A stretch of DNA of 64,000 nt from JBBDST01 sp040904765 (GCA_040904765.1 JBBDST010000065.1:1-64000), one strand, 5' to 3'; shown: positions 8,779 through 17,559, numbered from the stretch's first letter. The notes: a model not told the origin generated them from the letters alone. Numbers and translations: made by a program.

Positions 8779-9624
8779 TTAGCGGCCGCGAAACTTGGGT
8801 GGACGTTTGGCAGCGAACGCGGCCTGGCCTTCCAGATAATCCTCTGAACGAAAGCATGCTTCGACGAGTTGCTGGACTGCTTGGGAGTCTTGGATCTCTT
8901 CGGGGCGTTGCGCTTCGGCCAGGGCGCGTCGTGCTGCACGGATGGTAAGAGGCGCGTTTGCACTGATGGTGTCTGCAAGTTCACTCACCGTGTCATTAAG
9001 GAGTTCGGCTGCGACAACTCGGTTGATGAGACCCATCTCGTACGCCTCATGAGCGTTGAAACGCCGGGCAGTAAACAAAATTTCGGCTGCGAATGCTGGG
9101 TTGACAACGCTCAACAGTTTTTTGATGCCGGCAAGGCCGTAGCCAAGACCAAGGCGTGCGGCGGGAATCGCAAATTGTGCCGTGTCGCTTGCAATCCGAA
9201 TGTCGCAGCGCAACGCCAACGCTAGACCACCACCAAGACAGAACCCGTTGATCATCGCAATGCGCGGCTTTTCGGACATTTCCCACACCTGCCAGGCTTT
9301 CCCCAACAGCGCGTCATATTCGGCTCTCGCTGACGGGTCGGTTCTGCGTTCTCCAAATTCGGAGATGTCCGCACCAGAAACGAAAGCCCGCTCCCCTGCC
9401 CCGGTGACGACGATCACACGGACCGTGTCATCCTGATCAAACGTTGTGATAGCGCGGGCAGATGCTTCAGCCATCCCGACCGACAGGGCGTTGAGCCGTT
9501 TCGGATTGTCAAACGTCAACCAACCGACACCGTCACGCACATGAGCGTGCAGTTGATCTGATCCGGTGTCTACATGCACAAAGGGTCCTTTCGCCGTACT
9601 TTTCACGTCAGTTTGTAGGGTCAT
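8779..9624 (-). CDS. Enoyl-CoA hydratase/isomerase family protein (crotonase)
   Basis: About 281 residues of crotonase fold. The oxyanion-hole segments are GAGERAFVSGADISEF and GFCLGGGLALAL, followed by FAIPAARLGLGYG. The position of the second hydratase glutamate (usual E-x-x-LG) holds AARLGLGY, so simple hydratase activity is doubtful and an isomerase, hydrolase or other crotonase reaction is possible. The ATG at 9624 lies inside the 3' end of the CoA-transferase gene, an overlap of 17 bases; a GTG at 9636 is an alternative. The coupling implies that the CoA-transferase makes the thioester this enzyme then acts on. Confidence 0.85.
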   Translation of the reverse strand: MTLQTDVKSTAKGPFVHVDTGSDQLHAHVRDGVGWLTFDNPKRLNALSVGMAEASARAITTFDQDDTVRVIVVTGAGERAFVSGADISEFGERRTDPSARAEYDALLGKAWQVWEMSEKPRIAMINGFCLGGGLALALRCDIRIASDTAQFAIPAARLGLGYGLAGIKKLLSVVNPAFAAEILFTARRFNAHEAYEMGLINRVVAAELLNDTVSELADTISANAPLTIRAARRALAEAQRPEEIQDSQAVQQLVEACFRSEDYLEGQAAFAAKRPPKFRGR

Positions 9625-10798
9625 CGTTGGCGACACCGATGACTCGTGATGTGATCATTGCGTCGATACTGGCCGCGTCAAAACCAAGATCAGTGAGAAT
9701 CTGCCGGGTGTGCTGTGCTTTGGTTGGAGCAGCAGCCGGAGGTGCCGGGGTTGTTCGGCTCATCACCACCGGGGTGCGCAGCACCGCCGTGGTACCACGT
9801 TCGGGATGGGTGACGGTGGCAGTAACGTTTAGGTGTTGCACTTGCGGGTCATTAAACACCTGATCGATGGCAAGCACTGGCCCGCATGGCACGCCTACTT
9901 CATCCAGCGCGGCAACCCAGTGGGCGACTGTTTCAGTTGCAAGGATGTCAGCCACGATTTCATTTAACGCCTCACGGTTACGGCGTCGCTCAAGGGGTGT
10001 AGCAAAGCGGGGATCGTCAAAGCGGGGATCGGACACGACGGTCAACCATGACTGCCATAGACGTGGAGTAGATGCGGCCACGTTGATGTAGCCATCTTTG
10101 GCGACATACGTGCCCATCGGTGCATGATCAGGATGATGATTCCCAACGGGTTTGGCGACCACACCATCGACCGTGTATTTCGCCGCCTGAAAATCAAGAA
10201 AGCTGACCATCGATTGCAAGAGGGAAACTTGCACCCACTGCCCAACACCGGACTGGACACGCTCATAAAGTGCCACCATCAACCCAAATGCCAGCTGATG
10301 TCCTGCCGCTAGATCACTTAGGGCAATACCTGCCCGTAGCGGGCCTGACTCGGGCGTGCCGGTGAGCGACATGAGGCCACTGCGTCCTTGGATAATCTGG
10401 TCAACTGCACCTTTGGCCGCATCGGGCCCATCTTGGCCATAACCGGAGATGCTGCCATACACCAGTCGTGGATTGAGCGCCGACAGTGTGTCGTAATCGA
10501 CTTTCAGTTTGTGTTTGGTGGGTGAACGGAAGTTCTCTACCACTACATCGGCGGTCGTCACGAGGCGACACAACACCTCATAGCCTTGCCTAGAGGTGAG
10601 GTCTAAAGCAATCACACGCTTGTTTCGGTGCAAGTTCATGTAGTCATACGAACCGTGTGTCCCGCTTAATGATCCTGAATCGGTGTCGAGCGGTTCGATA
10701 CGGATGACGTCTGCACCCCAGTCGGCCAACTGGCGAACAGCAGTCGGTCCGGCACGGGCGACAGTGAGGTCAATGACGGTGATGCCGGTAAGCGGCAT
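9608..10798 (-). CDS. CaiB/BaiF family type III CoA-transferase
   Basis: About 396 residues. The N-terminus (GITVIDLTVARAGPTAVRQL, then WGADVIRIEP) and the segment PLRAGIALSDLAAG, carrying the catalytic aspartate that forms the acyl anhydride, identify a family III CoA-transferase. These enzymes move CoA between carboxylic acids such as carnitine, formate, oxalate or bile acids. The start at 10798 follows a strong GGGGGAGG; a longer open frame to 11122 overlaps the opposite-strand GGT gene and is not used. The gene overlaps the downstream crotonase. The CoA donor and acceptor are unknown. Confidence 0.9.
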   Translation of the reverse strand: MPLTGITVIDLTVARAGPTAVRQLADWGADVIRIEPLDTDSGSLSGTHGSYDYMNLHRNKRVIALDLTSRQGYEVLCRLVTTADVVVENFRSPTKHKLKVDYDTLSALNPRLVYGSISGYGQDGPDAAKGAVDQIIQGRSGLMSLTGTPESGPLRAGIALSDLAAGHQLAFGLMVALYERVQSGVGQWVQVSLLQSMVSFLDFQAAKYTVDGVVAKPVGNHHPDHAPMGTYVAKDGYINVAASTPRLWQSWLTVVSDPRFDDPRFATPLERRRNREALNEIVADILATETVAHWVAALDEVGVPCGPVLAIDQVFNDPQVQHLNVTATVTHPERGTTAVLRTPVVMSRTTPAPPAAAPTKAQHTRQILTDLGFDAASIDAMITSRVIGVANDDPTN

Positions 10799-10915
10799 GC
10801 CCTCCCCCTTTTCGATTCTCGTTTGAAAGCCTAGAGTGTTCCAAGCAGCTTCGTTACGGGAGAATGCTTGGTGTGCAACGGCATGCCGAGCAAGCACAGG
10901 TGAAGGGTGAAACGT

Positions 10916-12514
10916 ATGCCTGGGATGGTGGTGTGTCCGCAGCCGCGCGCTGCAGATGTCGGAGCCGAAATTTTGGCGTCCGGCGGGTCCGCGTTTGACG
11001 CCGCGGTCGCAACTGCGTTTGCACAGATGATTGCTGACCCGTTCATGTGCGGTATCGGCGGGTTTGGATCTATTCAAGCTTATAGTGCCAACACCGGCGA
11101 GATCACTTCGCTCGATTTTCATACCACCGGCGGTAGCGGCATCGTTGAGGGCATGTGGGCAGCTGACGTGAAAGGTCGTACGGAAGTCTCTGGCTACACG
11201 CTGTTTGACGATTTTCGCAGCGAGTTAGGCTACACGGCCATCATGACGCCCGGCACAGTCGCCGGCTTTGGTGCGTTTCACAACCGGTTTGGATCACGGC
11301 CATGGGCTGAACTGTTACAGCCGGCGATCGCGATGGCCAACGATGGTGTTACGGTCACTCCGTTTTTCGCCGAGTACTTGGCCCGCCCACTGGTGCCTGG
11401 CTTACCTGGCGGTATGCAGCGAGTCAGCGCCACCGATGCGTGTCGCAGCATCTATGTGAAGCCAGACGGTTCGCTGTACGCAGTTGGCGACACACTTCGT
11501 AATCCTGACTATGGCGCGACGTTGGCGCAGATCGCAGCCGAAGGACCGGAAACGTTTTACACCGGGCCCCTCAGTGAACGGCTCGCAGCTGACCTTGAAG
11601 CCAACGGCTCTTATGTCACGCGGGACGATCTGGCCGGCTACAAACCGATCTGGCAAAAGCCGGTCACTGGCACCTACCGTGGCTACACCCTCTCGTCGGT
11701 ACCGCCACCAGCCTCCGGGGTGACACTGATCCAGATTCTGCAGATCTTGGATCATTTTCCGCTTGCCACCATGGCACACGGGTCAGCGGAACATTTGGAT
11801 CTCGTTGCGCGGGCAATGGCCGCAGCACATCACGACCGTGAGCTGTGGCTAGCTGATCCGCACTTCACCGACGTGCCAGTTGATGACATGGTGTCACGCG
11901 AACGAGCAGCATTCTGGGCCGAAAAGATTGCTTCTGGTGAACTTCCGCCAGGCGCCAAAGCCACCGAACCCTCAGCGACCACCCAACTGTGTATCGCTGA
12001 CGAGGCCGGCAACGTCGTGAGTTGCACCCATTCGCTTGGTACCGGTTCAGGTGCGGTTACCCCAGGGGCCGGGTTTGTGTACAACAACTCGATGAAACTG
12101 TTTGACCCGTTCCCTGGCGGCAAGAACGCCATGATGCCTGGTAAAGCCAGAGTCACCGGGATGGTGCCGACTCTTATTTTGAAAGACGGTGTGCCGGTGA
12201 TGTCGGCCGGCGCGCCGGGCGGTAGTGTGATTATCAGCGCCGTCGCACAGTCGATCTCTAACGTGATTGATTTTGGCATGAGCCCTGCTGAAGCGGTGGC
12301 TGCACCACGCATCCACTGCGAATCAGGGCCGATCGAAGCCGAAGCACGCATGCCTGATCGGGTCAAACGTGAACTTGAATCTCTGGGTCATACGGTGCGT
12401 CGGTCTGCGCGCAGCTACGACATGATGATGTCGTATGCGCATCTGCTTGAACTTGATCCGGTGATGCGTGGCGGCGCAGATCCTCGTTCTGGTGGCGGCG
12501 TCGCTTGGGCGTAG
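10916..12514 (+). CDS. Gamma-glutamyltransferase family protein (Ntn hydrolase)
   Basis: A 532-residue single-chain precursor. The autocleavage site is the ATTQ motif with T355 (numbered from this start) expected as N-terminal nucleophile after processing, followed by IADEAGNVVSCTHS. The substrate-loop signatures GTGSGAVTPGAGFVYNNSM and SAGAPGGSVI are also present. No signal peptide is seen, unlike classical secreted GGT, so a cytoplasmic gamma-glutamyl or acylase-like hydrolase is likely. ATG 10916 is chosen because GAAGGG lies 8 bases upstream; GTG 10907 is possible. It is divergent from the CoA-transferase. Function may be cleavage of a gamma-glutamyl-linked intermediate, as in glutamylated catabolic routes, but this is inference. 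Confidence 0.86.
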   Translation: MPGMVVCPQPRAADVGAEILASGGSAFDAAVATAFAQMIADPFMCGIGGFGSIQAYSANTGEITSLDFHTTGGSGIVEGMWAADVKGRTEVSGYTLFDDFRSELGYTAIMTPGTVAGFGAFHNRFGSRPWAELLQPAIAMANDGVTVTPFFAEYLARPLVPGLPGGMQRVSATDACRSIYVKPDGSLYAVGDTLRNPDYGATLAQIAAEGPETFYTGPLSERLAADLEANGSYVTRDDLAGYKPIWQKPVTGTYRGYTLSSVPPPASGVTLIQILQILDHFPLATMAHGSAEHLDLVARAMAAAHHDRELWLADPHFTDVPVDDMVSRERAAFWAEKIASGELPPGAKATEPSATTQLCIADEAGNVVSCTHSLGTGSGAVTPGAGFVYNNSMKLFDPFPGGKNAMMPGKARVTGMVPTLILKDGVPVMSAGAPGGSVIISAVAQSISNVIDFGMSPAEAVAAPRIHCESGPIEAEARMPDRVKRELESLGHTVRRSARSYDMMMSYAHLLELDPVMRGGADPRSGGGVAWA

Positions 12515-12543
12515 CCACATCATTTCAATCGTTGAGGAAAACT

Positions 12544-13479
12544 ATGCCAAACCCTGATCCCGCGACTGTGCTTGCGGCTGTTGCTGCCCGACGTCCCGAC
12601 CCGTCTGACGGTGAGGCAGTATCGCGTTGGATGATGGGTGTCCTTAGCGCATTCCATTCACCGGCGTACCGCATTGACGAAGTTTTAGCAGGCCTTGAGT
12701 CACTTGGGCTTGGCCCACCTGATAAGACGAAGATGCCAACGCCGCATTACGTGGCACAGCGTTCCGCGCCGCTTGGGCCAGTCGAGGCGAAAGCCATCGC
12801 ATCGGCTTTCTACGGATTTTCACCTGCCGCTATTGCCCGTTCACACGCGGGCATCTGGGCTGCCACCACACCACAACAGGTTGTCGACACGGTCCTTGCG
12901 GGTGTTTCGAAGTTTTATGCGCCGCTGTTTGCCACACAAAGTGCTGCGGTTGGTGCGGCACTTGACGTGTTGCGTGCGGTTGCTGATGGGCAAGAAACTG
13001 CTGGTAGGCCACTGGCGGCAGCATGGGCCGGTGTCGGTTGGACCGGGGACGTGTTTAGTGACTTTTGGCTGGCTACTACCCATGTGCGCGAATCGCGTGG
13101 TGATGCCCACATCGCAACGTTGGTAGCTGAAAATATTGGTCCTGCCGAATGCCATTTTCTTGCCCGTGGAGACAATGCGAATGTTCGCACCAATCTCATG
13201 GCGTTTCGTGGTTGGACCGACGATGAACTTGGTGCGGCTGTCGCGCGACTAGAGCAGCGCGGCATTCTTGATGCGGCCGGCAAACGCACTGAAGAGGGTG
13301 TAGCTATTCAGGCTCGGCTCGAAACGGCAACCGACCGTGCCTCGGCCGACGCGTGGACTGCCTGTGGTGCGTCTGACGTGACTGCCCTAGCGGATGCGCT
13401 GATGCTGCTCCTTGAGGCGGTGCTGGTTGCCGATGTGATGCCGCCGCCGGCGTACGCAAGATTAATGCCAGCGTCATGA
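12544..13479 (+). CDS. SCO6745 family protein
   Basis: The 311-residue protein resembles the actinobacterial SCO6745 family, which carries a helix-turn-helix-like domain of unknown function. Recognisable parts are a helical N-terminal half with FYGFSPAAIARSHAGIW and a C-terminal winged-helix-like segment near residues 210-265 (FRGWTDDELGAAVARLEQRG). ATG 12544 follows GAGG with 6 bases spacing. It lies 29 bases after the GGT-like gene and probably shares its transcript. No biochemical role is established, so its link to the neighbouring catabolic genes is contextual only. Confidence 0.75.
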   Translation: MPNPDPATVLAAVAARRPDPSDGEAVSRWMMGVLSAFHSPAYRIDEVLAGLESLGLGPPDKTKMPTPHYVAQRSAPLGPVEAKAIASAFYGFSPAAIARSHAGIWAATTPQQVVDTVLAGVSKFYAPLFATQSAAVGAALDVLRAVADGQETAGRPLAAAWAGVGWTGDVFSDFWLATTHVRESRGDAHIATLVAENIGPAECHFLARGDNANVRTNLMAFRGWTDDELGAAVARLEQRGILDAAGKRTEEGVAIQARLETATDRASADAWTACGASDVTALADALMLLLEAVLVADVMPPPAYARLMPAS

Positions 13480-13520
13480 TTTAAACGGCGTTCAGCGGCG
13501 TTGCAGAATCGAGGAATTTC

Positions 13521-13548
13521 TTGTTCTGTGACAATCATCTGCTAATGT
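13521..13548 (+). promoter_or_regulatory. Candidate sigma-A promoter of the GntR operon
   Basis: TTGTTC at 13521-13526 and TAATGT at 13543-13548 are separated by 16 bases. The proposed -10 hexamer overlaps the left arm of the 27-base palindrome, so operator occupation would block transcription. Match to consensus is moderate. Confidence 0.4.
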
Positions 13549-13572
13549 CCGTACAAATGAATTGTACGGACA
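13546..13572. promoter_or_regulatory. 27-bp perfect inverted repeat, GntR operator
   Basis: TGTCCGTACAA at 13546-13556 and TTGTACGGACA at 13562-13572 are perfect complements separated by 5 bases. The repeat lies 36 bases before the GntR start. Length and symmetry fit a HutC-type dimer, and the position predicts autoregulation of the whole operon. Confidence 0.75.
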
Positions 13573-13608
13573 GTTCGTGACGTATTGGGTCAACGGAAGT
13601 TTTGCAAC

Positions 13609-14376
13609 ATGCCGCAACCGCTGTATGCATCCCTAGCACGTGATCTGCGTAGTGCTATCAGTTCAGGCCAGTATGACACAGGCAGTTTGCTGCCTGGCGA
13701 ACATGAACTGGCCCGCACCTACGGGGTGTCACGCGCAACCGCCCGGGCGGCCTTAGGGTTGTTGCAACAACAGGGTTTGGTGGAACGTCGGCGCGGTGAT
13801 GGCACCCGGGTGCTCCCTGCCCGCCCCGCAGACGGGCTAGGCCAGTCCGTTGACAGCATCACCGAACTGATCAATTACGCCCAAAATACCCGCCGGGTCG
13901 TGCAGTCGGTCGCCGAGATCGTTATCGATCAAGATCAGGCGGCGCGGCTTGGCTTAGCCCCGGGAAGTCGCTGGTTACAACTGGATTCGTTGCGCATCGA
14001 CCCGCGTTATCCGGCCGATCCGATCTGTTACAGCAAGGCGTACATCGCCGCTGAACTTGCCGGGACTCCACGGCTGCCGAGCAACGAGACAACTGCCCTG
14101 TGTGATCTTTTGAGCGCGCATAACGGCATCGTGCTGGCCGATGTTGAACAAGAAATGCGGGGCGCGCTTGTCCCCATTGGCCTGGCAGAAAAGCTCAATG
14201 CGCCTACCGGCGATCCGGCGTTAAGCATTCTGCGCCGCTACCGCGACATGCACGACTGGGTTTTTCTTGTCACCGTCGGATTGCATCCGGCTTCACGCTT
14301 TGCCTACCGGATGAAACTTCAACGCCCCACCCCTACCGCACCGATATCTCACGAAACATTAGGAGCGCAAGCATGA
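13609..14376 (+). CDS. GntR-family transcriptional regulator, HutC/UTRA type
   Basis: Residues 3-70 form the winged helix-turn-helix, with LPGEHELARTYGVSRATARAAL as recognition region. From about residue 80 a UTRA ligand-binding domain follows, with RLGLAPGSRWLQLDSLR and ending LVTVGLHPASRFAYRMKL. HutC-type regulators usually bind a pathway substrate or intermediate and leave the DNA. The start at 13609 is preferred over an upstream in-frame start because the family motif PLYASLARDLRSAI then falls at the N-terminus. The stop overlaps the MmgE/PrpD start by ATGA, and the perfect palindrome at 13546-13572 is its likely operator. Thus it is expected to control the four-gene operon in answer to its substrate. 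Confidence 0.9.
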   Translation: MPQPLYASLARDLRSAISSGQYDTGSLLPGEHELARTYGVSRATARAALGLLQQQGLVERRRGDGTRVLPARPADGLGQSVDSITELINYAQNTRRVVQSVAEIVIDQDQAARLGLAPGSRWLQLDSLRIDPRYPADPICYSKAYIAAELAGTPRLPSNETTALCDLLSAHNGIVLADVEQEMRGALVPIGLAEKLNAPTGDPALSILRRYRDMHDWVFLVTVGLHPASRFAYRMKLQRPTPTAPISHETLGAQA

Positions 14377-15797
14377 CATCTGCCACTGCCCACCCATTCG
14401 ATCCGAGTACTGCCCCGCCTGCTACTCGGCTGCTCGCAGAGTATGTCGTTAATCTCCAATACGACGACCTACCTGCGCATGTCGTTGCTGCCGCCCGAAC
14501 CGCATTTATCGACTGGATTGCGGTTGCGACTGTCGGCTCACGCACAACCCGGCAGGGAACTGCTGTCGCGCGCGTCGCACGTGAGGAAAGTACTTCCGGA
14601 ACTGCAACCCTTTTTGCTGATGGTGGCTCCATCACGACCGCATGGGCCGCGTTCGCCAACGGTGCGGCCTCCCATGCAATTGAACTCGACGACATCCACC
14701 TGCCATCGATCGTGCATGGCGGTGTTGCCATGATGGCTGCCCTTGTTGCCGTCGCTGAAGAAGTTGATGCCACGGGACAAGAAGTTATCGAAGCAATCGT
14801 GGCTGGCTTTGACGTGCAGTATCGGCTGGGCGAAGCGATCGCAGCGCCCCATTATGAACTGTTTCACTCAACCGGAACAATCGGAACGTTTGGGGCGACA
14901 GCTGCATGTGCCAAATTGTTGAAATTGTCGACAGAACAGACCCAGTGGGCGTTTGGAAATGCCGGTAGTCAGGCTGCCGGATTATGGCAGTATCTCACCC
15001 TAGGTGATGACACGAAAGTGCTTCATCCCGGCAAAGCCTGCATGAACGGCGTGTTAGCCGCCAAACTAGCCCGTGCCGGTTTTACCGGTTCGACCGACAT
15101 CATCGAAGGAAGCCGCGGTTTTGTGGCGACCTTGTCGTCAACGGTCGATTGGAGCCGTATCACCGACCGGCTGGGTGAGTACTACAAAGTCACCGAGAAC
15201 GGCTACAAGATTCATGCGTGTTGCCGGCACGGTCACGTGACTATCGACGAAACGTTGCGACTAGCTACAGAACACAACCTTCAGCCGGAAGATGTCGCAT
15301 CGGTCACCGTGTCGTTGAACACCAACTCGGTAATGACCCTCGACGATCCGCATCCGCCGACCCCGTACAAAGCGAAGTTCAGCGCCCAGTTCATGGTCGC
15401 TCACGCGCTTCTTTATGGCCATGTCGGCCTTGACGCGTTCACGCTGGAACGTCTGCATGACCCCGCCATTCGTGCACTCATGGAGCGTGTCAGTATCGCC
15501 ACCGAAACTGCTTACGACGCACGTTTTCCCGATGCATGGACAGCCACCGTGGCAATTGTCACGCGCGAGGGCCAGACAATCACCGGCACCGCAGATATGC
15601 CAAGGGGCGAATGGAACAATCCCGTTGAGCCTGAAGTGATCGAAGTCAAAGCAGCCGAATTGCTCACGGCAGTAATCGGCGAACACAACACACAGACGTT
15701 GCTTGACAGCCTGAAACGTGTCGAGACGGTGCCTTCACTAGCAAGCGTGATGACCCTTATCCGCGCATCTGCACCTGTCCCCGCAACAGCGCGTTAG
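14373..15797 (+). CDS. MmgE/PrpD family protein
   Basis: A 474-residue member of the family containing 2-methylcitrate dehydratase (PrpD) and cis-aconitate decarboxylase. The active-site blocks are visible: ELDDIHLPSIVHGG near residue 108, FHSTGTIGTFGAT, VLHPGKACMNG and YKIHACCRHGH. All the conserved His and Lys positions of the family therefore appear intact. Translation is coupled to gntR by an ATGA overlap, and the aconitase-type pair follows after 8 bases. The neighbours imply dehydration, isomerisation or decarboxylation of a tricarboxylic or branched dicarboxylic acid; methylcitrate is unlikely as no prpB or prpC is nearby. The exact reaction is open. Confidence 0.9.
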   Translation: MTSATAHPFDPSTAPPATRLLAEYVVNLQYDDLPAHVVAAARTAFIDWIAVATVGSRTTRQGTAVARVAREESTSGTATLFADGGSITTAWAAFANGAASHAIELDDIHLPSIVHGGVAMMAALVAVAEEVDATGQEVIEAIVAGFDVQYRLGEAIAAPHYELFHSTGTIGTFGATAACAKLLKLSTEQTQWAFGNAGSQAAGLWQYLTLGDDTKVLHPGKACMNGVLAAKLARAGFTGSTDIIEGSRGFVATLSSTVDWSRITDRLGEYYKVTENGYKIHACCRHGHVTIDETLRLATEHNLQPEDVASVTVSLNTNSVMTLDDPHPPTPYKAKFSAQFMVAHALLYGHVGLDAFTLERLHDPAIRALMERVSIATETAYDARFPDAWTATVAIVTREGQTITGTADMPRGEWNNPVEPEVIEVKAAELLTAVIGEHNTQTLLDSLKRVETVPSLASVMTLIRASAPVPATAR

Positions 15798-15805
15798 GGG
15801 CCGAT

Positions 15806-17062
15806 ATGAAACAGACCATCACCGAAAAAATCATTGCTCAGCATGCGGGACGCGACTTTGTTCAACCTGGCGATCTCGTCGACGTTTCGGTCGACCAGAC
15901 TTGGTCTGATGACCTTGGGGCACCTATTACGCTGGGCCTGTTGAAAACCCACGGCATTCCGGCCGTTTTTGACACCACCCGTGTATTTGTCACATCCATG
16001 GTGAACGCACCCGCCCGTTCGATCGAAACGGCCGAAGCACTCAAAGTTACGCGTGATCTTTGCCGCGCCTACGACGTCCCCTTGTTTGAAATGGGAAGCG
16101 CCGCGATTCATAATTCATTGGGTATTGAACGTGGAGTGACTCTGCCAGGGGAACTCATCGTCGGCGGCAATTCCCATTCGTGTATGGCCGGTGCGCTGGG
16201 GTGTTATGCCACAGGGATGGGTTCGACCGACATCGCAGCGATTCTGGCAACCGGAAGAACATGGCTAGAAGTCCCACGCACGATCCGCTATCGCTACACC
16301 GGCAACCTGCGCCCATGGGTTACCGGTAAAGATCTGATCCTTCACACGATCGGTCAGATCGGTGTGGCCGGTGCCGACAATGCGGCCATGGAATTTGTTG
16401 GTGACCCGATCAGCGCCCTTGAGGTTGAACAGCGCCTGTCGATGAGCAACATGGCCATCGAAGCAGGCGGCCAGAACGCGATCTGTGAACCCGACGACAA
16501 AACGCTCGCCTACGTCACCCCACTTGCCGCGCGCCCATTCACACCCGTATACGGGGACCCGGGCGCGGCCATCTTTGAAGAAATCGTCATCGATATTTCA
16601 AACCTTGAACCGGTCGTGGCGGCACCATTTCTCCCAAGTAACACAGGTAGCTGGCGCGACGTTCGCGGCCTGTCACTTGATCAGGTGTACATCGGTTCGT
16701 GCACAAACGGTTGGATCAGCGATCTGCGTGCTGCAGCCGCGATTCTCAAAGGACGAAAAGTTGCCGAGAATTTGCGTGTCATTGTGATTCCAAGCACCAC
16801 CGAAGTGCACAAGCAGGCCATCGAAGAAGGTCTCGCACAGATATTTCTTGACGCCGGCGCGGCCTTTTCGATGCCCACCTGCGGGCCATGTATCGGCGCC
16901 CAGGCAGGAGTGTTAGCGGCCGGCGAACGTTGCCTGTCAACCTCCAACCGCAACTTCCCCGGGCGCCAAGGCTCCGTACAAAGTGAAACCTACCTATGCA
17001 ACCCGGTGATCGCTGCCGCCAGTGCAGTTAAAGGCGTCATCGCAAGCCCTGACGAGCTGTAA
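15806..17062 (+). CDS. Aconitase-superfamily large subunit, LeuC-like with altered active site
   Basis: The 418-residue length and the order of motifs match the IPM isomerase/homoaconitase large subunit of the short archaeal type. The [4Fe-4S] ligands C299, C359 and C362 are present in GSCTNG and TCGPCIG. However, the usual DH-x-x-P segment is replaced by VTSMVNAPARS near residues 62-72, the usual His-Asp of the N-terminal block reads TWSDDLGAP near 32-40, and the usual ADSHTC reads GNSHSC near 121-126. These positions normally bind substrate and catalyse. It is thus a relative of LeuC with another substrate, not a confident leucine-pathway gene. It sits between mmgE/prpD and the small subunit. 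Confidence 0.82.
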   Translation: MKQTITEKIIAQHAGRDFVQPGDLVDVSVDQTWSDDLGAPITLGLLKTHGIPAVFDTTRVFVTSMVNAPARSIETAEALKVTRDLCRAYDVPLFEMGSAAIHNSLGIERGVTLPGELIVGGNSHSCMAGALGCYATGMGSTDIAAILATGRTWLEVPRTIRYRYTGNLRPWVTGKDLILHTIGQIGVAGADNAAMEFVGDPISALEVEQRLSMSNMAIEAGGQNAICEPDDKTLAYVTPLAARPFTPVYGDPGAAIFEEIVIDISNLEPVVAAPFLPSNTGSWRDVRGLSLDQVYIGSCTNGWISDLRAAAAILKGRKVAENLRVIVIPSTTEVHKQAIEEGLAQIFLDAGAAFSMPTCGPCIGAQAGVLAAGERCLSTSNRNFPGRQGSVQSETYLCNPVIAAASAVKGVIASPDEL

Positions 17063-17070
17063 GGACGACT

Positions 17071-17559
17071 ATGTGGACTGAAGGACACGGCTGGTTTCTC
17101 GGTGACGACATTGACACTGACCAGATCATGCCAACCCGTTATCTGGCCCATTCAACTGCCGAAGACCTGGCGCCGTTTGCCTTGTCGGGTAACGACACCA
17201 GTTGGGCTGCCACCATCAAACCTGGAGATGTGCTGATAGCCGGTAAAAACTTTGGCTGTGGGTCATCACGCGAACATGCCCCGCTCGGTTTGAAAGGCCT
17301 CGGCATCCAATGTGTCGTGGCCCAGTCATTCTCACGCATTTTTTATCGCAACGCGGTCAACATTGGACTTGCACTTTTGACTATTCCCAAGGCCATCCCG
17401 GTACAGCCTCAGGGAAGCACGGCATGGATCGATTTCCCCAACGGCTTACTGTCGTTTGATGCCGGAGTGACCACGTATGTCGGCGTTCCTCCGGCACCGA
17501 TCGTGCTGGAGATTTTGGCCCACGGCGGTCTGATGCCGATGGTTGCCAGCCGGGCGTAA
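17071..17559 (+). CDS. Aconitase-superfamily small (swivel) subunit, LeuD-like
   Basis: A 162-residue swivelling domain, the short type found with homoaconitase and archaeal isopropylmalate isomerase. The motifs DDIDTDQIMPTRYL near residues 12-25 and GKNFGCGSSREHAP near 58-71 are canonical, including the substrate-binding SSRE. It follows the large subunit by 8 bases, and together they form the heteromeric hydro-lyase of this operon. In contrast to the large subunit, no key residue seems changed. It is the last gene of the operon, followed by an assembly gap inside a hairpin. Confidence 0.88.
   Translation: MWTEGHGWFLGDDIDTDQIMPTRYLAHSTAEDLAPFALSGNDTSWAATIKPGDVLIAGKNFGCGSSREHAPLGLKGLGIQCVVAQSFSRIFYRNAVNIGLALLTIPKAIPVQPQGSTAWIDFPNGLLSFDAGVTTYVGVPPAPIVLEILAHGGLMPMVASRA

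Noticed and set aside
8513..8857. Upstream extension of the HAD phosphatase
   Set aside because: It would overlap the crotonase gene and adds 115 residues absent from the family.
10799..11122. Upstream extension of the CoA-transferase
   Set aside because: It is antisense to the GGT-like gene, and the internal ATG has a near-perfect ribosome site.
15806..17559. Simple call of leuC/leuD for leucine biosynthesis
   Set aside because: No leuA or leuB nearby, catabolic GntR/MmgE context, and active-site changes in the large subunit.
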